From contig NC_092672.1 in NCBI RefSeq assembly GCF_964355755.1, forward strand, positions 34,282,501 to 34,346,500: a stretch of 64,000 nucleotides of DNA, given 5' to 3'. How positions within the stretch are numbered: position 1 is the first letter of the stretch; each line of letters starts with the position of its first letter. The DNA is from Antedon mediterranea. Its lineage: Eukaryota > Echinodermata > Crinoidea > Comatulida > Antedonidae. The notes under the pieces were generated by a model. It was not told the DNA's origin. It saw nothing but the letters and a program-made list of their open reading frames with translations, and did not search any database. A program made the position numbers and the translations under genes. Below are positions 23,201 through 34,020 of this stretch, piece by piece.

Positions 23201-26200
23201 ATAGATAGCAAATGTTTGCAGGGTTATCCAGCGCTTTGCACTTTTTCCAAGGAGAACAAGCAGCGCCCAAGGTTAGCCTAACAATATGTGATTATTCATT
23301 GTCTTTTTTTTAATTTAATTTTTTTATTCCGATTTTTGTCTGAAAATACAGACTTGTGAAACACGTATAGAAATCGATTTGCAGACCGCAAACATCCGAT
23401 AAGAATGATGTAGGTTATCATACCATATTTGGCTATATGGGGCAGGCGGTATGCAAATATAGATTTCGAATCAACCAATGATCATTTTGTTTCAAAATGA
23501 AAAAGATCGAGCTGAATGTACGATCGTGACTGAATTAACAACTGTTGAAATATAAAATCATGTTGCCAAGTTTTTTTGTTTATTAATTGTCTAGTCCTAG
23601 CCTAGGCCTCCTTTGTAGGCCTACTCGTCCGTATGACCTGCCAAATAAAACGGCAATAAGATTCATACCACCGGCACATAGCTACACCACACAGGACAGG
23701 GTCTGGGTGGGAATTAAATCAAATTATCGCCGCATAATAAATGATCTATTCAATGTGAGAAGCTAGCCTATCACATCAAGACGAGTTTTCATGTTCTTGG
23801 GAAAAATCCCATCAAATGTTTACCAGACTACTAGGCATATAAAATTATTTCTACAGTAGCCTTCACATCATCATCACTTCGCTTCGCGATAATGTACCCA
23901 AACAAGCACACGTGTGTCTCCGCACATCGTCGAAACGTAACATAGCGCATGCGCATCATCTTAGTTGTTGAATCTTTGAAATTCTGAAATATGAATATTA
24001 AAACTGCGTACGAGTGAGTAGCCAATGGCATGCGGCTGAAACTAGTCAACTGGATAATCGTATGCACCAAGAATTCTTGGTATCAAACCATGTGACTGAG
24101 TATCCAAATTTAAGTAGTATACATATGAAATGCCATATGTGCCAAAATATTTATCGTTTTACTAATATTAAAGCAAAACTCCGTCCGGAACCCAGACTAG
24201 TAGTTACATTGGCAAGATTACAATATTAGTTTATATGTATAAAGCAACTTCTTAAACCCTTTTCACACCTGCAAAAAGTAACAATTTGTAACCAGGTTTG
24301 CGCGTGAAGACAATTTGGAGGAAAATCTCACCAATGGAGGCCTGTTTTTTTGGTTCCGAATTGTCTCAAGTTGTTACTGCACACGTGTATTGGACTGGTA
24401 TTAAACTGACCAATCATATAAATAGCGCGCAACTATGCTTTCTCCCAAGATTTCTCACGGTTCGTGTATCGTGTATGCGTGTATGAAAACGTGTAATAAA
24501 TCGGAAGATCAAACAATAACAATTTACACAGATGTGAAAAGGGTATTAGAGCAATTTCAGGTGAAATACGAAAATAAAACCCCTTAAAATAAACTTTGGA
24601 CTTGGTAGAAAAATTTCTGAGTCCACTACATTTGAATGCTTTTGCTTAATGTTGTTGACCGTTTTAAAGTCTACCAGACTGTTTTAAAAAGTGATTCTTC
24701 CCATCCCATAGGTTTATATGATAAGCAAGTGCTCGTTAAAACCGGCCAATAAGCACTTTACATCTATTGACAACGATTATGAAATGTCCTTCACGTACGA
24801 TACAGTTGTGACCCCAGTTGAAGAAGACACTGAAGAAATCCCTGGCATGCTATTCAACTTCAGGAAAATTGGAGAGCTGGAGAATTTTGAAAAAGATACC
24901 ATATTGGGTAGGTTGTTTGTTTGTAATATTTATTGTTATTATACCGGCACCTTTCAATTCACGGCATGTGATTGGTTAATCACCGGTCTACAGTTGTTGC
25001 CATGCCATCAAACTATCCACATACGCAATGCGGCGATTGAATATTGTAACATATAAGTAGCATTCTTGTATAAAACCAGTGCTTTCCCTGAAGAAATTAT
25101 TGATGAAACTGTGACATACGGATACTGCGGCCGCTGCACTGCTTTTTTTTTTCTGTAATAACATTTGATGCAATGTCAAAGTTTGTGAGCAAGCCACTGC
25201 AATAAACAGTGTGTATGATTACCAAAAAAACTTGCAAAGTAATTGTATAAACATGTTACATTGTTAACAACAAGTTACTGCAGTAATTGTGGTAAAAAAT
25301 TTGACATGGTCTTTAGGGGGTGGGGAGATCGTCTCACCCCCATGTGCGGGGGTTACCATGATGCTTGACCTCAATCCTGGGGAGAACCCTGCGGTCTTTA
25401 AACACAAACCAAACTTTGTTTTTTCGTGGCAGATGTTATTGGTGTTGTAAAGAGCACTGGGGAATGCAGCACCATCATGACCCGCAACAGTCAAGAGGTC
25501 GCCAAGAGAGACATCCAATTGGTCGATGATTCTGAACAGATTGTTAACCTGACATTGTGGAGAGATCAAGCGGAGAATTTTGATGGCAGTAACAACCCTG
25601 TGATGGCTATTAAAGGAGCTAAGCTGTCTGATTTTGGTGGCAGATCTCTGACTATCTCTTCAGCATCAGTTATGCAAATCAATCCAGATATACCAAGAGC
25701 TCACCAGTTAAAGGGATGGTTAGTGGCTGTTTTTTTTAAAAAGTATTTGCCCATGGCTGTCATTTTCCGCTGAGTGTCTTTTGATATTGCCAATGAGCCT
25801 TTAAACCTAGAAATGTAAAAAAAAAAGTGGGGGCGGAAGGGAGGGTGTGTAACAACCAATCAAAAAAGCTTAAATGTTTTGTAAAGTCTATTAACTAAGT
25901 CTTGTTTATATTTTCAGGTATGATAATGTAGGCTGTTCAAAGGAAATGCAGTCCATTTCCAAGGGGGGTGGGGGTGGAGGAGGTGGATCCGCCAACTGGT
26001 TTAACCTTCATGAAGTTAACTCACAAAACCTTGGAAAAAGCGAAAAGGTAAATCTCTGTCTACACTATCAAACTTTATGTGACAACAAAATGTGATGTGC
26101 TCATATATGAACAGGATGATGTCATATCACTACCATATTTTGACATATCGGTACCATATTTTGGCACATCACACTTTTTTTTGTCAAACTAGTTTGATAG

Positions 26201-29200
26201 TGTAGACAAACTTTAGACACATTACTTGCTAATATCACCTAGTATCATCATAAAATTATATCTTTATTATGTTTTCAGGATTTTTTATGACTGGCTAATA
26301 TCACCTAGTGTCGTCAAATTACATCTAGTTTTCAGGGTTTTGTATTCACTATGTAATATATAATGTTGTTTTTTTTTTTCTCTTAGGCTGATTATTATAC
26401 TATGAAGGGTACAATCATGTTTTTAAAGAAAGAGAATTGTTTGTATAAAGTAAGTGTTCTCAAACAAAATATACGTACAGACATAAAACAACAGAGTACT
26501 ACTAAAAATAGTAGCTTCCCCTATTAAACAATTTTGCTTTGATAAAACTGGGAACTGAGAGCATATCCTTAATTATTTTTTGACAATTATTACACAAATT
26601 GCCTGTGCTACTAATAAAAATTAGACAAAATGTATTTGGGCATCTTTAGTGGGTCAACATACATATTTTGTGTAGGAAATAAAACAAACAACATAAAGCA
26701 AAGTTATAATCGATTGTTTGGCGTTTAATATTGGCAATTTCTTTTATTGTAGGCCTGTCCAGAAGCAGAATGCAACAAGAAGCTTGTGGATAATGGCGAC
26801 AACACATACCGCTGTGAGAAATGTTCAAAGACGTGCTCAAACTACAAGTACAGGTTGATCTTATCGGTAAGACAGAGTTGAACAGTTTATTTCTCTATCT
26901 ATCTACTTATTTTAAGCAATGATGAAGGGCTAGTGTTGCCCAAAAGCTCTGCTAACTTTTCTGGCGGTTTTACTTTATCGTTTTGATTTAGCTTTTCGAT
27001 TTTTTTTTTTTTGTATCTCCATTAAGATCCAGCCACTGATAGCCACAGCATTGTCATTTTGTATCTCCATTAAGATCCAGCCACTGATAGCCACAGCATT
27101 GTCATTTTGTATCTCCATTGAGATCCAGCCACTGATACCCACAGCATTGTCATTTTGTATGTCCATTTAGATACAGCCACTGATACCCACAGCATTGTCA
27201 TTTTGTATCTCCATTGAGATCCAGCCACTGATAGCCACAGCATTGTCATTTTGTATCTCCATTGAGATCCAGCCACTGATACCCACAGCATTGTCATTTT
27301 GTATCTCCATTGAGATCCAGCCACTGATACCCACAGCATTGTCATTTTGTATCTCCATTGAGATCCAGCCACTGATAGCCACAGCATTGTCATTTTGTAT
27401 CTCCATTGAGATCCAGCCACTGATACCCACAGCATTGTCATTTTGTATCTCCATTGAGATCCAGCCTCTGATACCCACAGCATTGTCATTTTGTATCTCC
27501 ATTGAGATCCAGCCACTGATAGCCACAGCATTGTCATTTTGTATCTCCATTGAGATCCAGCCACTGATACCCACAGCATTGTCATTTTGTATCTCCATTA
27601 AGATCCAGCCACTGATACCCACAGCATTGTCATTTTGTATCTCCATTGAGATCCAGCCACTGATACCCACAGCATTGTCATTTTGTATCTCCATTGAGAT
27701 CCAGCCACTGATACCCACAGCATTGTCATTTTGTATCTCCATTGAGATCCAGCCACTGATACCCACAGCATTGTCATTTTGTATCTCCATTAAGATCCAG
27801 CCACTGATACCCACAGCATTGTCATTTTGTATCTCCATTGAGATCCAGCCACTGATACCCACAGCATTGTCATTTTGTATCTCCATTGAGATCCAGCCAC
27901 TGATACCCACAGCATTGTCATTTTGTATCTCCATTGAGATCCAGCCACTGATACCCACAGCATTGTCATTTTGTATCTCCATTGAGATCCAGCCACTGAT
28001 AGCCACAGCATTGTCATTTTGTATCTCCATTAAGATCCAGCCACTGATACCCACAGCATTGTCATTTTTTCAGTATTTTGCCTTTGGATCTACATTATAC
28101 ATTTATCTACTTATTTATTATATTATACATTTATTGTAATTGTAACGTAAAAAGATACTCCAAACAGGCCAGCGACAATGCTGAAATAATGTGTATAAAA
28201 TGTCATTTATGTACTGATCTACATTAACCTTTGACCCACATTACACTTTGACCTTTATGCAGGCACATATTGCTGATTGTCATTCGTCACTGTGGGCTAC
28301 TTGTTTCCAAGATACAGCAGAGGGTTTACTTGGTCAGAAGGCAGAATACATTGGTAAACTCAAGGAGGATGTAAGTATATAATACTGTGTAATTTTTACT
28401 TTATTGTTAAAGCCGATTTCGAATTAGTACTTGGAATCGAAAGCGTCAGTTTATACGCATGCGTAGAGAGGGATTTGGAAGATGGAAACATGAATACACA
28501 TGCGTATAAGCTGCCACTTTCGGTTCACACAAATTTGCCTAGTGGAAAATTAAATTGGCTTAACAAAACTGGATGTAATTACAAAAGACAATTGGGCAAG
28601 TTTCCTATTGGCAAACGAATAAACCTCATAATTAAAGCCAATATCAAGGGTTGTATTGTTATTTTGTTAGGATGATGAGGCGTTCAATGCACTGTTTGAG
28701 GTTGCAAGATGCAAGTCGTACATATTTAAAATGAGAGCCAAAATGGAAACCTTTAACGTAAGCAAGTTGATGTTGTTATTCTGACCATGAATGATAATAG
28801 CATTAAAGCTCTGTCTACATTATCAAACTTTATGTGACAACAAAAATGTGATGTGCCCAAATATGGTAGTGATATGATGTCATCTTTTCACATAAAGTTT
28901 GATAGTGTAGCCAGAACTTAGATTAGTTTAGTCTTAAGTGCAATATTTATCAGGGTTCATACAAGGCATAGAAATTCATGGTATTCTGCTAAAATATTTT
29001 CCAGGCTTCCATTAAAAAGTCTTTTTGATTGAAATATTTTACTCTGTCTGAAAGGTCATGAAAATGAACTCTTGAGGATTGTATGAACACTGTTGAAACA
29101 ATCAGCTTATCAAATCTGTTTCTCTTTATTTTGAGTGGCATTACTGTAGCTCCCATTACCAGTTGAACAATATTCCTGCTGATGTGTATTCCTGCTGACT

Positions 29201-29483
29201 ACAGCGACCTAGCCCAGTTAGACATAATTAAAGGGTTTTTCACACCTGTTGCGGCACGGTTCCGATATGGCGCATCAAACGCATGTTTTGTTTTCACGGC
29301 GCGGCTTTTCAGGACTGAAAATATGGCAAGGTGTTATGTTATATTTCTATGATTTATCTTTTCTTTTTCTAATTTCAGGAAGAAGCCAGGATGAAGACCA
29401 CTTGTGTGAATGCCACGGCCATTGATTATAAGGATTACTCGCAAAGAATTATCTCAGAGATTAACAAGTTGTCAATTATGTAA
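20254..29483 (+). CDS. RPA1: Replication protein A 70-kDa subunit
   Basis: Large subunit of the single-stranded-DNA binding trimer for replication, repair and recombination; nuclear. Exons are 20254-20283, 20681-20731, 20964-21045, 21604-21712, 21899-22020, 22333-22374, 22636-22756, 23024-23195, 24712-24907, 25433-25718, 25918-26047, 26387-26449, 26753-26866, 28263-28370, 28671-28757 and 29379-29483. All are in phase, giving 605 residues (human 616). The N-terminal OB fold ([10 protein letters not shown]..., KIGNPVP near its end) is followed by a Gly/Pro/Asn linker, DBD-A (about 180-290; [21 protein letters not shown]), DBD-B ([17 protein letters not shown]) and DBD-C. DBD-C holds a zinc ribbon with Cys470, Cys475, Cys489 and Cys492. 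A run of eight glycines (420-427) sits before DBD-C. AATAAA occurs at about 29569. Two introns hold large minisatellites. Confidence 0.97.
21053..21525. repeat. 21-bp minisatellite in an RPA1 intron
   Basis: About 22 tandem copies of 'caattcaatatttcaatcca' plus t, with C/T variants, begin directly after the donor of the exon ending at 21045. The array edge and its right flank (about 21497-21582) are matched by a one- or two-unit version at about 22861-22946 in a later RPA1 intron. Confidence 0.9.
22086..22248. mobile_element. Palindromic MITE, family B (copy d)
   Basis: Both ends are intact ('atctgtctacactatcaaac' and its inverse 'gtagacagagct'). It lies in the RPA1 intron behind the exon ending at 22020. 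Confidence 0.85.
24252..24548. mobile_element. Inverted-repeat element in an RPA1 intron (ACCCTTTTCACA ends)
   Basis: The left end ACCCTTTTCACACCTG and the right end CAGATGTGAAAAGGGT are inverted repeats around about 260 bp. The interior is richer in G+C than its surroundings. A similar left-end motif without a partner occurs near 29231 ('aagggtttttcacacctg'). Confidence 0.6.
26050..26214. mobile_element. Palindromic MITE, family B (copy e) abutting a splice donor
   Basis: The full element starts about 3 bp inside the intron that follows the RPA1 exon ending at 26047 (aag|gtaaatctctgtctacac), so the 5' splice site and MITE end are effectively fused. The right end is 'gatagtgtagacaaacttta'. 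Confidence 0.85.
26921..28100. repeat. 48-bp minisatellite inside a repeat element, RPA1 intron
   Basis: About 22 units of 'tgtatctccattgagatcca' + 'gccactgatacccacagcat' + 'tgtcattt' fill about 27013-28067. The left flank (26921-27012, 'gatgaagggctagtgttgcc' and 'gttttgatttagctttt') and the right flank ('ttttttcagtattttgcctt') also flank a single unit at 57765-57930. A 55-bp derivative is at 36082-36394 in the opposite orientation. The period is divisible by three, so long empty frames (up to 314 codons) run on both strands; these are not genes. Confidence 0.9.
28803..28922. mobile_element. Palindromic MITE, family B (copy f, internal deletion)
   Basis: Both ends are present ('ttaaagctctgtctacatta' and 'gatagtgtagccagaactta') but the centre is shortened to about 120 bp. 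It sits in the last RPA1 intron. Confidence 0.85.
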
Positions 29484-29662
29484 TATACAAAAACAAAGCA
29501 CAGTCAAATAACAACAAAAACTAAGATTATATATAACATATTAAACCAGTTTAATATAAAACATTTAAAATAAAACTTACGAAGTCCAATAGAATATGCA
29601 GTATGTATGATTAGACACCCGTATTTAAGAATTTGGACTAATAGTTATGCTTGATTTGTTGC

Positions 29663-29800
29663 TTAGCTCTGTCTAAACTTTATGCGACAAAAAAATGTGA
29701 TGTACCCATATATGGACATGATGATGTCATATCACTACCATATTTGGGCACATCACACTTTTTTTTGTCAAACTAGTTTGATAGTGTAGACAGAGCTTAA
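29663..29800. mobile_element. Palindromic MITE, family B (copy g)
   Basis: A full right end and a shortened left end ('ttagctctgtctaaacttta') about 180 bp past the RPA1 stop codon. The rest of the RPA1-phosphatase gap (29484-30870) holds a family C MITE and otherwise nothing I recognise. Confidence 0.85.
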
Positions 29801-30129
29801 AAGACTCCGCCAAGCTAGTTGTGCTACCTTTCTTTATACTTTATGTTGATTATTGAGGAAAAGCCCCACCTAAAAAAATGAAATTGTTACTACATGATAA
29901 TGTAAGTAGCCAATAATTTGACCAGACCAGTGAGCCCAAGAAAACACAATTGGAAAAGTAACAATATCTGCTTAAAAACTGCTTGTATTATAAAACATTC
30001 TTTAGGTTACATTAAAATTCATAAAACAATATCAGCATTTTAAGAAGCCATATTTTTTTTAGTTTGTTTGTTTGTAAAACAAAAATAAAAATAGTAATGT
30101 TGATGAATATTTGTTATTGACAAACTTGT

Positions 30130-30484
30130 TTAAAGATATATTGTCCCCTGAAAAAAATATTTTTTTAATTTTGTTGTTGAATATGCCATTTTAATGTAAC
30201 ATAACAGTTATCCACTTTAACCAAAAATTGGACCGGAAAAACAATTATTTACCTTAAAAAACTGTAATTTAAAGCAATAAAATGGTCAAATTAGCTGCCA
30301 GGCAATGAGTTTTTGGTTGAATTTAACCGTTTATTTTGTCATATTTTTAACTGAAAACATATTTTGAGGTCTTTTTTCTACAGAAGTGATTAACTTTGTT
30401 AAAACTACAAAATGGCCTATTCAAAGCCTGATACTGTATTATTAATCTTCATTTTTCATGTTTTTGGGGACAATACATCTTTAA
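30130..30484 (+). mobile_element. TTAA-ended MITE, family C copy
   Basis: It starts TTAAAGATATATTGTCCCC and ends GGGGACAATACATCTTTAA. The interior is clearly related to 18321-18641 (for example 'cagttatccactttaacc', 'tcatgtttttgggg'). It lies between the convergent 3' ends of RPA1 and the phosphatase gene. Confidence 0.85.
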
Positions 30485-30870
30485 AGATTTAAAATATCGC
30501 CAAAAGTCTAGCCACAATCAATAATAATGCAGTTTGAACTATTTGAATTATTTTTAATATTATAATAATAATTTGAGTGTTATAACACTTTGAATTTTGA
30601 ATAAGAATTAATAGATTTAACCTCTACAAAACTAGATTTAAAAAATTTTAATTTTACAAAAAAATATTGCAATAGTACATTTTATAATTGTCAAAGATGT
30701 TGGCATGGTTACTATATACAAATTACCATTTATTGCTTATCATACTTCAGCTTTTAGTAAATCTTGAAGTATGGGTATGATATGCAGTAAATTGATTGAA
30801 CCTATGCCGACTGTATGACCGTTTTGCGGCACCCCTGCCTCGGCCACTCAACTCTGTTATATATTCTGGT

Positions 30871-31695
30871 TCACACTTGTTTGTAAGCCATTTTAGCTTT
30901 CACCTTCAACATTCGTTCAACTTCACCCTTTTGATTTACAAAAACTCCAGTCAAACAAAACCCATAGACACAGCCCGTGTCCAGACCAGTAGCATATTCA
31001 CTCCTTTGAAGGCCACGTATTGCATCATGCCCAAAATATATCTGTTCTTTCCCGGCCCAGTGCATAACCCATGGACGTCCGCCACTTGATGACGTAGCGT
31101 AAGGCCCACCTTCAAAATGATCACGATTAATAATATTTCTCATCAGCACCATATCTTTTAATTTCTGCTTTTCAAGCGGCGTTCCCGGTAACAGTCCGGC
31201 ATGTACAACAATGACGTTATGGCTAGGGATCGTAATAGTGTATGGAAGTTCTTGGAGGTAGCTTATATTTTCCTCCGACAATTCCTTTATCCATTCGTAT
31301 CTAGCTGGTATTTCATAATCCGTGTCATTTTTGTGCGATAAACACTGATAGACTACTGCTTCGTCATGGTTACCACGTACAGAGTACGCCTCACTGCTCA
31401 TTACGTAATCCAAAACTTCTTTATTCTTTGGCCCTTTATTAACTAAATCACCAACGAAAACAACTGTTAACTTTTTTGTTGTTGACTTTTTCGCATCCTC
31501 TAACAACTCAAGCATCTCATCGTAGCATCCGTGGATGTCGCCCACGATAAAGAGTTCTTTGTTCTCCATGGAACTCGGCTCGAGTGTTGTATGATTGGTA
31601 GATGGTAAAGGGATTGGTACACAACTGGTTAGGTATGGTTTGGCATTCGTTTGGTGAAACAGAGATGTTGCGATGACAGAAATTAAGCCGCCCAT
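30871..31695 (-). CDS. ApaH-like (calcineurin-like) phosphatase
   Basis: A 274-residue metallophosphoesterase. Metal-binding motifs appear in order: GDIHG (52-56), GDLVNKGP (82-89), GNHDE (108-112), HAGLLPG (165-171), GHDA (222-225) and TGLDTGCVYG (236-245). The second and last motifs match bacterial ApaH and the eukaryotic ApaH-like phosphatases (ALPH) rather than PP1/PP2A enzymes. ApaH cleaves diadenosine tetraphosphate, and a trypanosome ALPH decaps mRNA; the substrate here is unknown. On the - strand, a probable donor at 31808 joins an acceptor before 31722, making a 5' UTR exon. In that spliced frame a TGA stands upstream of ATG 31695 with no ATG between, which supports the start. Met43 is an alternative start right before the core. 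AATAAA occurs on the - strand at about 30729-30734. Confidence 0.85.
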   Translation of the reverse strand: MGGLISVIATSLFHQTNAKPYLTSCVPIPLPSTNHTTLEPSSMENKELFIVGDIHGCYDEMLELLEDAKKSTTKKLTVVFVGDLVNKGPKNKEVLDYVMSSEAYSVRGNHDEAVVYQCLSHKNDTDYEIPARYEWIKELSEENISYLQELPYTITIPSHNVIVVHAGLLPGTPLEKQKLKDMVLMRNIINRDHFEGGPYATSSSGGRPWVMHWAGKEQIYFGHDAIRGLQRSEYATGLDTGCVYGFCLTGVFVNQKGEVERMLKVKAKMAYKQV

Positions 31696-31722
31696 TCTTC
31701 TTGTAGCAACGGTTGGAACAAC

Positions 31723-34020
31723 CTGAAATCATAATTATATTAATTTAATTAACGATATTAATACTCGTAAAAACAATTTTTAGGTGTTGGAGAAATGTTT
31801 TACAGTACCTTCAAAATTATGTGTCGAAATAGTTGTCACTTTTGTAAGTTTTTTACTCTGTAAACAAATGGGAAATTCCAAGGGAAGTGACAAAATTGGT
31901 AATTCATCATCGAAGAAAAATTAAACCAATAGACACGTTTCGCGCTGGCGAGGTCACCGTCAGTTTGACCTTTTAGTGGGTATACAATGGTAAACAAACA
32001 CAGCGAGAGGTATGTTAAAGCATGGGAGAACTGAGAGATGATCATCTTAAAAAGCAATCGTCAAAACTAGCCTTTGATGGCCTGGAATGGCATGGTAAGG
32101 ATGTTATTTATTTTCTAAACTTATGTTTTATATTCACTGTAGAATTATTTAGGCATTTGGTTCGGAATCATCGACTTTATTTATGTATTGTCATTTTTGG
32201 TTTGACACGTGACATATATATTACGGTGCATTTAATACATGTTAACTGTTGATTTTATTTACAAATGTTGCGTAAATATATTAATTATTATCTTTCATTC
32301 TTCTTCATGCTCCTATTGCATCTTCCATGTATTATGCGATGTTCTTCGGCGCTTAAACAGACACCCAAGCCTCCTAGGCCTAGTAGACGAAGTACCGCAT
32401 CAGGCAACGCCACCGGGCGGGCGGAGAGTAACGAGCACATCGTGGACGTACCTTTCCTTGAAAAATTTCCAAGATTTTGCGCCACTATCCTTCGGAGCCG
32501 ACGCAAACCACTCAGCAAGTGTTTGAAAATTAAAAACAGGAATATTATTCAGTGATTTTGTGTAGTTAAATTCACGATTTATCCAACATATACAACATTT
32601 ATGATGCACCTTGCAACAAAAGCACTCGGCAGTCGCCATTTCGCTATGCTTCAACACGCACTAGGCGAGAGGTGTTCGGTTTGTTTACAAATCTATACCC
32701 ACTATTTCTGATTGGTCGCGAGCGCGAAACGTGTCTATTGATGGTTTAGTCCTGTCTGTACTTCAGTTACACCTATAAAACATTAACAACAAATACAAAC
32801 ATATAGCCTACAGACTGTTATCTCACTCACAAGCTTGGTTAAATGGTTCAGTGACCCTAATTTTAGGAGAACATTCATTTTTCAGGGAGAGTTTGGGAAA
32901 GTATTTTTAGGCCAACCTGCCAGCCAGGCCAGGAAAGTCAATAGACCATACCAAAGAATATATATCACAAGAATGAGTATTCCGCGATTTTTGCATGAGA
33001 AATTTGTAACAGAGAGCTCCAGTGAGTGATGCCCGCCCTCATAAGGGCGGATGTATACATACTAAATAAGACTTGATTTAATAGACATGATACATGTCAC
33101 ATTAAATAGAATTATGATGATAGTTTTTGCAATTGTAAACGATTTTATAATACATATTTATTAACAAACTCATGTTTATTCACTTTTACAGACAATTATT
33201 TACTAACATGCTAAGTTAGTTCACAAAAAAGGCCTAACACAGCAACACCAAAAATCAACAAATATTACTCAGCACGGCCTATTCTTTACCATTGCCGTGT
33301 ACTACTCTACGCCCGGTAAATTAAGTATTGTTTTTATGATATAAATTAGTATAAAACACATGTTATTAATAGGAGAAAATGTTAAATGTCATTAACATTT
33401 ATTTGTTTTACCAGAAACAAGTTAAATATAGGAATATTATTAAACTATCCTTCGTGAAAACGCGTAAACACCAACACGGTCACGCTATCGTAGCGCCCGG
33501 TTGATAAATCAAACTGTTTATACGGCAGTTTTTACTAAATAAATTGCATAAAACGAACAATTAAATATTCAAATAGTATTTAACATGATGTTGGCATGTA
33601 GTTGATAACATTTTTATCGTCGGAAAATACTCCGGTGGTCCAGCATTTGATTAGTGAAACCTTCACAAAAAGTTGTATACATCCCAGATACATCCACACT
33701 TATGGCGGCGCCCTACCACATGGACAATATTACTGTTACAGAGAAAATCGCGGATTACTCATTCTTGTGATATATATTCTTTGACCATACGATGTGAAAA
33801 CGGGAAAATTGTAGTAGCGCCCTCTATAATCTTGCCTCATTTATTGATTGGCAATTTTGGTCCGGATCGGCATCGATCGTAAACGGTGGTGGTGGTAAAC
33901 AAATAACATCGCATTACTAAAACGTGTATTTTTATAAAGATAACAATCGAATGGTTTTTAAGTAATAAAGTTTGGATCTTACTTGTGTTTGGTAAAACAT
34001 GCGGTAAATAAGACATACTA
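31723..34020. other. Divergent promoter region between phosphatase and MAPKAPK5
   Basis: This holds the probable 5' UTR exon of the - strand phosphatase (right of about 31809) and the MAPKAPK5 promoter. A pair of inverted copies, about 31921-32002 and 32678-32748, brackets about 0.7 kb that is less AT-rich than its surroundings. Inside are frames of 70-96 codons on both strands, including a short + strand exon-like start at 32022 ending in a GTAAGG donor at about 32095. I cannot connect these to any family and do not call a gene. Confidence 0.5.

Noticed and set aside
27070-28139. Frames of 171-314 codons with a 16-residue repeat on both strands
   Set aside because: Products of the 48-bp minisatellite in an RPA1 intron; both strands are open and there is no independent start or splice context.
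32400-32657. - strand 85-codon frame with a Cys-rich start (CFCCKVHHKCCIC)
   Set aside because: It suggested a zinc-binding domain, but spacing fits no family I can name and the region lies between inverted repeats. It is kept only as part of the 31921-32748 finding.
32835-33029. 64-codon frame with GEFGKVFLGQ resembling a kinase glycine loop
   Set aside because: No other kinase motif follows. The real MAPKAPK5 glycine loop is in the exon at 34407. It is probably chance.
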